64,000 nucleotides of DNA from Vibrio japonicus (GTDB taxonomy: Bacteria > Pseudomonadota > Gammaproteobacteria > Enterobacterales > Vibrionaceae): NCBI RefSeq assembly GCF_024582835.1, contig NZ_CP102097.1, positions 186,001 to 250,000 of the forward strand, written 5' to 3'. Below the pieces are notes generated by a model. The model had not been told where the DNA came from and made no database searches. It saw only the letters and a program-made list of their open reading frames with translations. The position numbers were made by a program, and so were the translations under genes. Positions 28,526 through 36,934 of this stretch are shown here, one piece after another (the first letter of the stretch is position 1; each line of letters starts with the position of its first letter).

Positions 28526-29554
28526 CTATGCAGAAAGCTCTCTTCGGACAATCTCCGCACCCGCACTTAATGCATTAAGCTTGGCTGTTGATACTTCGCG
28601 AGACAAAGGGGCCATGCCGCAGTTGGTGCAAGGATAAAGTTTATCGGCATCGACATACTTGAGTGCTTCTCGCAGTGTATTTGCTACTTCCTCTGGTGTT
28701 TCAATCTCGTTGGTCGCAACATCAATCGCACCGACCATTACTTTCTTACCGCGAATAAGCTCAAGCAACTCGATAGGCACACGAGAGTTGTGACACTCTA
28801 GCGAGATAATATCAATATTCGACTTCTGCAGTTTCGGGAACACTTCTTCGTATTGTCGCCACTCAGAACCGAGCGTCTTCTTCCAATCCGTATTCGCTTT
28901 AATGCCGTAACCATAACAGATGTGCACCGCCGTTTCGCACTTCAGCCCTTCGATTGCGCGCTCTAAACACGCAATGCCCCACTCATTAACGTCATCAAAG
29001 AATACGTTAAATGCTGGCTCATCGAATTGGATGATGTCAACGCCTGCAGCCTCTAGCTCTTTAGCCTCTTGGTTTAGGATTTTCGCAAATTCCCACGCCA
29101 GCTTTTCACGGCTGCCATAGTGGTCATCATAGAGCGTATCGATCATCGTCATAGGACCAGGCAACGCCCACTTAATAGGTTGTTTGGTTTGCTGACGAAG
29201 GAACTTGGCATCTTCCACAAAAACTGGTTTTGTACGGCTCACTGGGCCAACCACCGTCGGGACACTCGCCTCATAACGGTCACGGATTTTCACCGTTTTA
29301 CGGTTCTCAAAATCTACACCGTTTAAGTGTTCAATAAAGGTCGTCACAAAGTGCTGGCGAGTTTGCTCGCCGTCGCTAACGATATCGACACCGGCCAGTT
29401 CTTGCTCTTGCAAAGAGACGCGTAGCGCATCGCGTTTGCCATCAATAAGTTCCTCACCTTGCAGTTTCCAAGGTGACCAAAGTGTCTCAGGCTCAGCCAG
29501 CCAAGAAGGTTTAGGTAAGCTGCCAGCCGTTGAAGTCGGTAATAGTGTTTTCAT
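28526..29554 (-). CDS. mesD: Core-MetE methionine synthase, MesD type
   Basis: 342-aa protein corresponding to the C-terminal catalytic half of cobalamin-independent methionine synthase. Zinc ligands are visible: HIC (histidine and cysteine, in AVHICYGYG), the EC of SLECHNSR and the cysteine in PCTNCGM. The N-terminal folate-binding half of MetE is missing, as in the short Mes families. The neighbouring DUF1852 gene, MesX, points to the MesD class, reported in Acinetobacter as a folate-independent methionine synthase that needs MesX and oxygen. The start at 29554 is chosen because AAGGA lies seven bases upstream. Methyl donor is not determined by sequence. Co-transcribed with mesX, 30 bases upstream. 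Confidence 0.82.
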   Translation of the reverse strand: MKTLLPTSTAGSLPKPSWLAEPETLWSPWKLQGEELIDGKRDALRVSLQEQELAGVDIVSDGEQTRQHFVTTFIEHLNGVDFENRKTVKIRDRYEASVPTVVGPVSRTKPVFVEDAKFLRQQTKQPIKWALPGPMTMIDTLYDDHYGSREKLAWEFAKILNQEAKELEAAGVDIIQFDEPAFNVFFDDVNEWGIACLERAIEGLKCETAVHICYGYGIKANTDWKKTLGSEWRQYEEVFPKLQKSNIDIISLECHNSRVPIELLELIRGKKVMVGAIDVATNEIETPEEVANTLREALKYVDADKLYPCTNCGMAPLSREVSTAKLNALSAGAEIVRRELSA

Positions 29555-29584
29555 TGTCATTTCCTTCCAGATTCTCGTTATCGA

Positions 29585-30559
29585 TTACGCGTAGTTTGCA
29601 GACCATTGTTCAAGCAGTGATTGATAGGGTTTAATAAAATGCTCCTCGGCAAATTTACCCTGTTCAATCGCAAGCTGGCTGCGTTCTGCTCGGTCGTAAA
29701 CGATTTGAGTTAACGAGTGGTCTAGGTTCTTTAGGTTTGGCTGGTAACAGTTACCAGCAACCGCATTGGCATTATAGATTTCTGGTCGGTAAATCTTTTG
29801 GAATGTCTCCATGGTGCTAATGGTGCTGATAAGCTCAAGGTTCGAATAGTCATTCAGCAGATCACCGAAGAAATAGAATGCCAAAGGTGCAACGCTATTC
29901 GGCGGCATAAAGTAGCGAACCTGTAAGCCCATCTTCTTGAAGTATTGTTCGGTCAGCGAAGACTCGTTTGGCTGATATTCAAAACCCAAAACAGGATGTT
30001 GGTTCTCAGTACGACGATAGACCTTGTTGTCCGACACGCTTAGGCAGATCACTGGCGGCTTTTGGAAGTGCTGTTTGTAAGATTCTGAGTTAACAAAAGA
30101 CTTAAACAACTTGCCATGCAGATCGCCAAAGTTATCTGGAATGCTAAATTTCGGTTGGTTCTTGTTATGATCCAGCAATAGAACGCTGAAGTCGTAGTCA
30201 CGGACGTAAGAAGAAAAGTTGTTGCCCACAATGCCTTCGATGCGCTCGTTAGTCTTGTGGTCCACGATGTTGGTTTTCAGCACTTCAATCGACGGGAAGG
30301 CTTCTCCACTGCTCTGGATGTCCATATCAACAGAAATGATTTCAAGCTCGACAGAGTAACGGTCACCTTGCGGGTTGTCCCAGTGTGCCAACGCATTAAA
30401 ACGATTGTCGATCATTCTAAGTGCATTGCGCAGGTTATCTTGGCGGCTGTTTCCACGAGCCAAATTAGCGAAGTTCGTTGTGATGCGCGTGTTGTCTGCT
30501 GGTTGGTAATTCTCATCAAACCTGAGACTTTTAATAGCAAATGTGAAATCGTTATTCAT
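29585..30559 (-). CDS. mesX: DUF1852 protein, MesX
   Basis: 324-aa protein of the DUF1852 family from ATG 30559 (MNNDFTFAIKSLRFDENYQP). A longer frame to 30712 exists, but the extra 51 residues look unlike the family, whereas the 30559 ATG has a GGAT-type ribosome site about ten bases upstream. MesX is required for MesD methionine synthase activity in the system studied by gene fitness work in Acinetobacter; its chemistry is unknown. Here it precedes mesD in one operon, exactly as expected. A MetR-like palindrome lies about 220 bases upstream. Confidence 0.82.
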   Translation of the reverse strand: MNNDFTFAIKSLRFDENYQPADNTRITTNFANLARGNSRQDNLRNALRMIDNRFNALAHWDNPQGDRYSVELEIISVDMDIQSSGEAFPSIEVLKTNIVDHKTNERIEGIVGNNFSSYVRDYDFSVLLLDHNKNQPKFSIPDNFGDLHGKLFKSFVNSESYKQHFQKPPVICLSVSDNKVYRRTENQHPVLGFEYQPNESSLTEQYFKKMGLQVRYFMPPNSVAPLAFYFFGDLLNDYSNLELISTISTMETFQKIYRPEIYNANAVAGNCYQPNLKNLDHSLTQIVYDRAERSQLAIEQGKFAEEHFIKPYQSLLEQWSANYA

Positions 30560-30776
30560 CGTGAGTTGGTATCCTATTTCCTTAGATAAAGCTGACTTTT
30601 TCTCACTCTGTACATGGGGGTAGTTTTGTTTTTTGGTTTTCCCAATCGTTAGGTTGCGCAGCGTTTTACGACGAAGAATTTGACTAAAAACAGCTATCAC
30701 AGTGACTAACACCAGAGCAGTCCGTTTGTTATACCCGCGTCACGAGTTGAATAATATTGGTATTGTTTCACATTGA

Positions 30777-30795
30777 ACATGAAGAATATTCATGT
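30777..30795. promoter_or_regulatory. Candidate MetR-type operator
   Basis: ACATGAAGAATATTCATGT is a perfect inverted repeat with 7-bp arms and a five-base spacer, containing TGAA-N5-TTCA, the MetR consensus. It lies in the divergent region between mesX and the DUF2784 gene. Confidence 0.5.
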
Positions 30796-30974
30796 AGAGG
30801 CAAAATTGGTTGGGATCATGTATTCGCTCCGCTGAAACTATCCCCAGATATTGTTGATAACACTGAAGAGCACAGGCGTTTCAGGTCGGTATAACTTTCA
30901 AACTCGACGCTCAATGTGGATAACCGTTATTGTTTTGATAAGCTATTTTTAACCAAGGGTAAGGATGGTAGCTT

Positions 30975-31358
30975 ATGATTTATCGAATGCTGGCCGATCT
31001 TGTTGTGATACTTCACCTCGTATTTATCGTCTTCGCGTTGCTCGGGGGCTTGCTGGTGCTATGGCGCGGCTATATGTTGTTTGTCCATGTCCCCGCAGCA
31101 CTATGGGTTGCCGTGATCAGTTTCAAAGGCTGGATCTGCCCTTTAACGCCATTGGAAAACCAATTGAGACATGCGGCAGGTGGCGAAGGTTATCCGGGAG
31201 GGTTTGTCGAGCACTATATCATTCCTATTATTTATCCGGCAGGGTTGAGCTTTGATGTCCAAGTGTTATTGGGTATCACCGCTTTGGGAGTCAATATAGC
31301 TATTTATGCGTTCGTCTATTACTGGTATAAGTTCAAACAAGAAAGGTGGCGGGAATGA
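30975..31358 (+). CDS. DUF2784 membrane protein
   Basis: 127-aa inner-membrane protein with about three helices and the family core (LHLVFIVFALLGGLLVLW, then GWICPLTPLEN, with a conserved GGFVEHYIIP near residue 75-85). No function is known for DUF2784. AAGGA lies nine bases upstream of the ATG. Its stop codon overlaps the start of the following alpha/beta hydrolase (ATGA), so the two are translationally coupled. Confidence 0.88.
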   Translation: MIYRMLADLVVILHLVFIVFALLGGLLVLWRGYMLFVHVPAALWVAVISFKGWICPLTPLENQLRHAAGGEGYPGGFVEHYIIPIIYPAGLSFDVQVLLGITALGVNIAIYAFVYYWYKFKQERWRE

Positions 31359-32110
31359 AAAGCATACTGGTTACTTTGGTGGTGTGCTACGCACTTACTG
31401 CGCTTACTTTTTACTCCCTTCAACGTCGGTTTCTGTACTTCCCCCAGCCTACCAGTGATGTTTATGGCAAGATGAATACCAGCTTCGTGGTTGATGGCAA
31501 ACAAAGGTTTGGGTGGGCACTCAATAAAGGTCAACCTAAAGCGTTAATCTATTACGGTGGGAACGCGGAAAGTATCGAAGCCAATATTCCATTCTTCAAG
31601 TCAGTTATCCCAAATTATACCATCTATCTGATCCCATACCGGGGTTATGGCAATGATGTAGGTGCGCCTACTGAGAAGGCTTTATATCGCGATGCTATGC
31701 AGATATTTCAGCTGATTGAGAGTAAACATGATTCAATATCCTTGATGGGCCGGAGCTTGGGCTCAGGTATTGCCACCTATGTAGCAGCGAACCGACAAGT
31801 AGACAAACTAATATTGGTGACGCCCTTTGATAGCATAGAAAATGTCGCAAAAGATATTTATTGGATGTTCCCTATTTCATTATTGATCAAAGACAGATAC
31901 CGTTCTGCGGATAGGGTGAAGAATATTACGGCTCAAACCTATATCTTCATTGCAGAAGACGATCAGGTAATCCCACGAGCTAGAACCAATCAACTCGTCG
32001 CTAAGTTTGACGATCAGTTGATAGAGGCCGTTGTCATTACTGGTGCAGGTCACAATACTATTTCGCAGTTTCCTTCCTATGTGTCAGGACTGAAACGGGC
32101 ATTGGATTAA
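31355..32110 (+). CDS. Membrane-anchored alpha/beta hydrolase
   Basis: 251-aa protein with an N-terminal membrane anchor (MKSILVTLVVCYALTALTFY), then the family YFPQP stretch. The nucleophile elbow is GRSLGSG (about residues 131-137), with likely acid in AEDDQVIP and histidine in GAGHNTI. This layout matches BEM46/YfhR-type peptidase-S9-like hydrolases facing the periplasm or cytosol. The start at 31355 is preferred over GTG 31346, because it gives an ATGA overlap with the DUF2784 gene and has AGGTGG upstream. Substrate unknown. Confidence 0.85.
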   Translation: MKSILVTLVVCYALTALTFYSLQRRFLYFPQPTSDVYGKMNTSFVVDGKQRFGWALNKGQPKALIYYGGNAESIEANIPFFKSVIPNYTIYLIPYRGYGNDVGAPTEKALYRDAMQIFQLIESKHDSISLMGRSLGSGIATYVAANRQVDKLILVTPFDSIENVAKDIYWMFPISLLIKDRYRSADRVKNITAQTYIFIAEDDQVIPRARTNQLVAKFDDQLIEAVVITGAGHNTISQFPSYVSGLKRALD

Positions 32111-32212
32111 CTCATCGTATAGTCTGGCAGTTCTGTTAGAAACCATTTTAATAGCCTTTGACACTGTTTGGCGCAAATTTGGTTCAAGTAAACAGGGCCA
32201 ACATAGTGACCA

Positions 32213-32782
32213 TCAACTCATTAAAGGAACACCGATTAAATAGCCGTGCAAAAACACAACAAATAGTGCAAAAACAGCCGTTCCAACTACCACTACTAGC
32301 ACGTCATTAATCCAAGAATCCTTTAAAGGCGACACTACTCTTTGCTGGCGTTTTTTCATCGAGATAAGATCAACGACCGCCCATAGTAAGAAAGATCCAA
32401 ACAACAGCACTTCGGCTACGTTGCCATTCACTAGCAAATGGGAACATGCCCAAAGTATCACGGACAATAACTGCGGATTTTTTGTGACTGATTTTATTTT
32501 TCCGGGGAAGTACGGAGCCAAAAATAAGATGAATCCGACCAGCATCAAAATAGAGACTAATGGCCTTAACGATTGAACACCAAGATATATAACGCTCGGC
32601 TCTACCCTGAGCGCTCCATATCCAGCAACAACAAGGTAGAGACCTAACAACGACAGCAAGGCATAAGCGGCTTTATACGCCTTTTCATTTTTCGTCACTA
32701 ACGTTTCCCGATACGCTGGCGCGATAATCGAAATCGAGTGGACTCCAAGAAACAAGACTAAACCAAGTATTAAGCTGACCAT
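32213..32782 (-). CDS. NnrU-family membrane protein
   Basis: 189-aa integral membrane protein with about five to six helices. The start (LILGLVLFLGVHSISI) and the segment NPQLLSVILWACSHLLVNG are typical of NnrU, a family linked in denitrifiers to nitrite and nitric-oxide reduction and distantly related to isoprenoid-pathway membrane proteins. No denitrification gene is nearby, so the function here is open. Single-gene unit, convergent with the alpha/beta hydrolase. Confidence 0.85.
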   Translation of the reverse strand: MVSLILGLVLFLGVHSISIIAPAYRETLVTKNEKAYKAAYALLSLLGLYLVVAGYGALRVEPSVIYLGVQSLRPLVSILMLVGFILFLAPYFPGKIKSVTKNPQLLSVILWACSHLLVNGNVAEVLLFGSFLLWAVVDLISMKKRQQRVVSPLKDSWINDVLVVVVGTAVFALFVVFLHGYLIGVPLMS

Positions 32783-32952
32783 TCCGTTGCCCCATGACTT
32801 AAAAATTTAGGTTGTCTCAATTATATAGCGCATGACAGGCATCAGAAAAAGTAAGCCAAATGAGATTTTGATGGGCTGGCGGACTATTCAGACAAGATAT
32901 CGGCTGGGTTACGACCTTTTATGTTCTTACTTCTAGCCTCGCACGGCGTGTA

Positions 32953-33002
32953 TCAAATCGTGCCTACCATGATGTTGGCTTATGTATGAATCAGTAAGGA
33001 CA
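32953..33002. repeat. Second copy of the dispersed ~50-bp repeat
   Basis: Ungapped match to 28461-28510. The preceding GCACG (32941-32945 region) can pair with CGTGC inside the repeat. The rest of 32783-33061 contains no gene. Confidence 0.5.
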
Positions 33003-33023
33003 GAGGATGTTTAGGGAGAAGAT

Positions 33024-33052
33024 AAGTCCGCAGGTAATGTCTATGCGGACTT
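33024..33052. terminator. Hairpin after ppiC
   Basis: 9-bp perfect stem (33024-33032 with 33044-33052) with an 11-base loop, ten bases beyond the ppiC stop. T tract is weak, so it is only a probable terminator. Confidence 0.45.
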
Positions 33053-33061
33053 AATTGACTA

Positions 33062-33340
33062 TCATGTTCTATAAAGAACTTTCACTACATGCCAGCCGAA
33101 CTTGGTTTTGACTAGGTGAGGAACCAGTGTTTCACCTGAAAAGCAGACTTTATCGAACTGAGGGACCATTTGGCCGCGTTTGAACTCGCCCAGTTCACCA
33201 CCACGTTTGCCAGATGGGCAGGTCGAGTACTTTTTCGCTAACGTTTGAAACTTTGCGCCTTTCTTCAGTTGCTTGATGATATCTTCTGCTTGTTCTTTGT
33301 GCTTCACCAAAATATGAAGTGCAGCTGCGGTATTTGCCAT
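33062..33340 (-). CDS. ppiC: Parvulin-type peptidyl-prolyl isomerase
   Basis: 92-aa stand-alone parvulin domain, the same size as E. coli PpiC (93 aa). Family motifs: [17 protein letters not shown] at the start, [13 protein letters not shown] in the middle and [12 protein letters not shown] at the end. It catalyses cis-trans isomerisation of prolyl peptide bonds in the cytosol. Without a signal peptide it is not the periplasmic SurA or PpiD type. Single-gene unit, divergent from the cheV gene. Confidence 0.94.
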   Translation of the reverse strand: MANTAAALHILVKHKEQAEDIIKQLKKGAKFQTLAKKYSTCPSGKRGGELGEFKRGQMVPQFDKVCFSGETLVPHLVKTKFGWHVVKVLYRT

Positions 33341-33543
33341 TGTCTTGCCTGTGAGTACTACTTAATTGCGCGCGATTGTATCTAATTATCGCGCACTCTT
33401 CACCTTCGTATTGAGTATGTGTTGAAACAAACATCGATCCATTGCTCAGTCATTGACGAATTTGAGTTCGCTTGATTGCACAAGCTGTTATTTTCGTTCA
33501 TATTGAAGGTCAATCTCTCCTTTATGAGTATACGAGAACTTCC

Positions 33544-34479
33544 ATGGCTAAGATCGAAAGCAAAGCAAATCAGTCGCAAGGTATGTTGATGTTTACATTG
33601 ACAAACAATAAGCAGCTATTTGCTATCGGCACGCTAAAAGTACGTGAGATTGTTCCATTCCAGCCAACAACGCAAATCCCCTACTCCCATCATCACGTGG
33701 TTGGAACCGTCACTATTCGTGACAAAACAATCCCCGTGATTAATATGCCGGCAGCCATTGGGTTTAGGCCAATTCAGCCAGAGGAATACGACTCTTGCTA
33801 TCTTATCGTGACAGATTGCTTACGCACGGTCGTCGCATTCATGGTGCGTTCCATCGAGAAGATTATCGAGTGTGACTGGAAGACGATAGAATCAGCGCCA
33901 ACGTCCGCAGGGAAAAACATCTTCGTTACAGGCATCACGCGCTATAACGATCAAATCATCCAAATGCTCGATGTCGAATTACTGCTGTCTAAGATTTATC
34001 CACAGTATGAATCTACAAACATCCCCATGCTGACAGATGTAGAGCGCGAGAGATTAAAAGCGCTGAATATTTTACTGGTTGATGACTCATCCATCGCCAG
34101 AAAACAGTTATCAGACGCTTTAGATAGCATCAACATTCCCTACCAGATTTGTAATAATGGCCTTGAGGCCTTGACATTAATGCGTAATGAATCCGCTCAA
34201 AATAGAGCGATTAACTTACTGGTTAGCGATATCGAAATGCCAGGACTAGACGGATATGAGCTCGCGTTCGAAACCCAAAATGACAGCGATTTAGACAATG
34301 CTTACATCATTCTGCATACATCGTTATCCAGTGAGATCTGTGTCCAACGAGCACAGCAAGTGGGCGCACACGAAGCACTGGAGAAGTTCAATGCTGGGGA
34401 TTTAATTAAGGCGATGTTACGTGGAGCTGATGAACTTGCAAAAGGCGATGTCACTAAGCGCATATCTGTAGATGTCTAG
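33544..34479 (+). CDS. cheV: CheV chemotaxis coupling protein
   Basis: 311-aa two-domain protein: a CheW-like coupling domain (about residues 12-150) and a response-regulator receiver domain (about 176-300). The phosphoacceptor is D229 (LLVSDIEMPGLDG), with the acidic pair in LLVDDSS at 180-181. CheV couples chemoreceptors to CheA and adjusts sensitivity when phosphorylated. The start at ATG 33544 is preferred over 33472, because the conserved protein begins MAKIESKANQSQG and the extra residues are unlike the family. No other che gene is adjacent, as usual for one of several CheV paralogues in vibrios. Confidence 0.92.
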   Translation: MAKIESKANQSQGMLMFTLTNNKQLFAIGTLKVREIVPFQPTTQIPYSHHHVVGTVTIRDKTIPVINMPAAIGFRPIQPEEYDSCYLIVTDCLRTVVAFMVRSIEKIIECDWKTIESAPTSAGKNIFVTGITRYNDQIIQMLDVELLLSKIYPQYESTNIPMLTDVERERLKALNILLVDDSSIARKQLSDALDSINIPYQICNNGLEALTLMRNESAQNRAINLLVSDIEMPGLDGYELAFETQNDSDLDNAYIILHTSLSSEICVQRAQQVGAHEALEKFNAGDLIKAMLRGADELAKGDVTKRISVDV

Positions 34480-34644
34480 CATTCACCAATTTATAAACTT
34501 TGTAGCACATTTATTCAGTACAATTGCCTTTAAATATAAAAATATCATTGATTGCACACATTTTATTGATGTTTAACCAAGCACTCTTATGCTAAATCCG
34601 TTACTCTTAAACCAACTGGCAGTTTATTAAGAATTATCTCAACA

Positions 34645-35661
34645 ATGACCGACGATACTTTCAAGAGATCCACTGAAAATCTAAAAAAAGCCGTCCCGCT
34701 GATGATGAAAAATCACGTGGCAGCAACACCTGCAAACTATGCCCTGTGGTACACGTATGTCGATCGCTCCATTCCCCAGTTGAATATTGCGCTTGATGAT
34801 GTCTTAAAAAACTACGGTATATGCCCACCCGCGACCAACACGAAGCTATACAACAGTTACGTAGCACGCAAAGAAGAAACGGATGTTAATAACTTGCGAG
34901 CAAATATTGAAGTATTGGTTGGCGAAGTGGCATCGTCCATGACGGACACTCTGGCTGATACTTCTGTGTTTTCTGCGGCGATAGATAAAAGCTTTAATAA
35001 TCTCGCAAAAGTTCAAGATGAAAGTATGTCATTGGCCGAAGTGATGGACGTGGTAAACCAGTTCGTTGAAGATTCAAAAGACATCAGACTGTCAACCAAA
35101 TTCCTAAACCGTCAATTGGAAAACGCCAGTAAAGAGATTCAGCGCCTTAAATCAGAGCTCGCTGACGTTCAAAAAAATGTGTTATTTGACAGTTTAACCG
35201 ACCTTTATAACCGCCGTTCCTTTGATCGCGATTTAAAAGTTTTGTGTGATTCTGGCCAAGAAATGTGTTTAATTCTGGTCGATATTGATCATTTCAAAAA
35301 CCATAACGATTCCTATGGACATTTGTTTGGTGATACGGTGATCAAAACCATCGCTAAACGGCTTTTGGCAAGCGTCCGTGATGGCATTTGTGCATATCGT
35401 TTTGGCGGTGAAGAGTTCGCGCTTATCGTACCAAACAAATCACTGCGAATTACTCGACAATACGCAGATGGATTACGTCGCGCGATTGAAAAATTGTCTA
35501 TTAAAGATAAAAGGACTGGCAAGCAGGTCGCCAATATCAGTGCTTCATTTGGGGTGGCAGAGCTTACAAGTGGCGAAAGCCCAGAATCCATTATCGAACG
35601 AACAGATGCACTACTTTACGAAGCTAAACACTTAGGTCGAAATCGAGTAATGCCAGAATAA
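34645..35661 (+). CDS. GGDEF-domain diguanylate cyclase
   Basis: 338-aa cytosolic enzyme predicted to make cyclic di-GMP. The GGDEF domain spans about residues 170-335: DSLTDLYNRRSFD at its start, DIDHFKNHND for metal binding and the active motif GGEEF at 254-258. The N-terminal 160 residues are helical, with no membrane segment, and probably sense or dimerise. The RxxD allosteric inhibitory site is not conserved: the position nine residues before GGEEF is R but the D is displaced (RDGI). This suggests weak product inhibition. A small DUF333 lipoprotein follows 23 bases later, probably in the same unit. Confidence 0.92.
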   Translation: MTDDTFKRSTENLKKAVPLMMKNHVAATPANYALWYTYVDRSIPQLNIALDDVLKNYGICPPATNTKLYNSYVARKEETDVNNLRANIEVLVGEVASSMTDTLADTSVFSAAIDKSFNNLAKVQDESMSLAEVMDVVNQFVEDSKDIRLSTKFLNRQLENASKEIQRLKSELADVQKNVLFDSLTDLYNRRSFDRDLKVLCDSGQEMCLILVDIDHFKNHNDSYGHLFGDTVIKTIAKRLLASVRDGICAYRFGGEEFALIVPNKSLRITRQYADGLRRAIEKLSIKDKRTGKQVANISASFGVAELTSGESPESIIERTDALLYEAKHLGRNRVMPE

Positions 35662-35684
35662 CGACATCCCAGAGGGAGAATATT

Positions 35685-35945
35685 ATGAAAATCGCACCTT
35701 GTTTCTTCACACTCGCAGGCACAATGCTATTAGCTGGCTGTGCTACAACATTAGAAGACTACAAAGAAAAAGAGTACACCTCAGTCACCAGCCCAGCTTC
35801 CATCTACTGTGTACAACAAAATGGGGAATTGAACACTGTTACTGAACAAGGCCATCGTGTGACCTATTGCGTTCGACCTAATAGCAAACCTGTTGAGCAA
35901 TGGGAGTTCTATCGTTCAAACCATACCCAATCAGATACAAAGTGA
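35685..35945 (+). CDS. DUF333 lipoprotein
   Basis: 86-aa small lipoprotein; signal peptide ending LAGC (Cys19). The mature part matches DUF333: NPASIYC-like PASIYCVQQNGEL, a second Cys in VTYCV and the final WEFYR. Family members are called putative hemolysins in old annotations without experimental support. A GGGAG ribosome site precedes the ATG. It lies 23 bases after the diguanylate cyclase gene and ends ten bases before a convergent gene. Confidence 0.88.
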   Translation: MKIAPCFFTLAGTMLLAGCATTLEDYKEKEYTSVTSPASIYCVQQNGELNTVTEQGHRVTYCVRPNSKPVEQWEFYRSNHTQSDTK

Positions 35946-35954
35946 TAGTTTGAG

Positions 35955-36800
35955 TCAGGAGCTTTCTCTCTCAGGGTCTAGAAGACGGTTGAGTTCGGTT
36001 AGCTCCTTGTTAAAGCGCTCTAAGTCACTGAGCAGCTCTTCATTGGAAAGCGCTGTTTTCGCCGTTATTCTTTCTACCACATTTATTCGTTCCAGATAGT
36101 TTGGCTCAGTAACCAAGACTTTCAGTTTCGAAATCGCTGATGTCGCGATTTGATAGGGTTGTTGACGCCTTTCCCCATCAATATCTTCAAATGCATTTCT
36201 CCTCAAACCCTCTAGGTACACTCGGTAAACCGTTAGTTCATCCAACGCTAAAAACGTTTCACCTGCTCGGTTTGAATGCGGGTACGGAACACTACAATGA
36301 TCGTTTAGATTTTCAGAGATACTCAAGGTGATCCCTGAGTTCTGACACTGCTCGATAAACGAACTCAATAAACCTTGCTCTTCCAGCAAACTCTGGATTT
36401 GTAATATTCTTTCCAAGTGATAGTCATTACTCACTATGTGAACATTAAATGCTTTCAATTGCTGTCTATCTGCGATTTCAATGATTTTTTGTGCTGCATT
36501 TTTTACATTTTCGACGGTTGTTTGAGATTGATCCTCAAGAATGATCATAGCGGACTGAGGGCCTCTCTCTCCTTGTAGCTGCTGGTAGTAGTTCAGCATT
36601 TCACGTGCTTCTGAACGAGTTTGCCCTTCTGTCACCCCTCCACAAAACACAATCGCTGTCCGGGCAGGTTCAAACCGTTCTAAATACTTGGGTAACGCTT
36701 CAACTCTTGAGCGCCCTTCTGCTGTCAAATGATTGCTTTGTAATCTTTTACCTAGAATGAGGATCACATCGCTAATGTTCTCTGCCTGGCAGCTTCTCAC
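35955..36800 (-). CDS. YdcF/DUF218-family protein
   Basis: 281-aa cytosolic protein. The N-terminal two-thirds fits DUF218 (ElyC/SanA/YdcF): VILILGKRLQSN at the start, AIVFCGGVTEG with the conserved glycines, SQTTVENVKNA and the HIVSNDYHLERI motif. No membrane anchor or signal peptide is seen, unlike SanA and ElyC, so it is nearer to YdcF, which binds S-adenosylmethionine. The C-terminal ~90 residues are a charged helical tail. Function unknown. It is divergent from sdaA. Confidence 0.82.
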   Translation of the reverse strand: MRSCQAENISDVILILGKRLQSNHLTAEGRSRVEALPKYLERFEPARTAIVFCGGVTEGQTRSEAREMLNYYQQLQGERGPQSAMIILEDQSQTTVENVKNAAQKIIEIADRQQLKAFNVHIVSNDYHLERILQIQSLLEEQGLLSSFIEQCQNSGITLSISENLNDHCSVPYPHSNRAGETFLALDELTVYRVYLEGLRRNAFEDIDGERRQQPYQIATSAISKLKVLVTEPNYLERINVVERITAKTALSNEELLSDLERFNKELTELNRLLDPERESS

Positions 36801-36829
36801 TTACAAACTCCTAACTGCGTTAATACTGT

Positions 36830-36846
36830 ACAAAATCAAATTTTGT
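36830..36846. promoter_or_regulatory. 17-bp inverted repeat upstream of sdaA
   Basis: ACAAAAT-CAA-ATTTTGT, a perfect 7-bp-arm palindrome in the divergent region between the YdcF-like gene and sdaA. Regulator unknown. Confidence 0.3.
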
Positions 36847-36934
36847 CGTTAGCTTGGTTATAAATATGTTGACTATCATTAACAATAAGCCTGAATAACA
36901 AGGCATATCAACAACGATGTACAGGAAGAAGTTT

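Noticed and set aside
30751..30894. 47-codon open frame in the mesX-DUF2784 gap that reads rather protein-like.
   Set aside because: No ATG start or ribosome site and no recognised family; more likely chance or an unrecognisable remnant.
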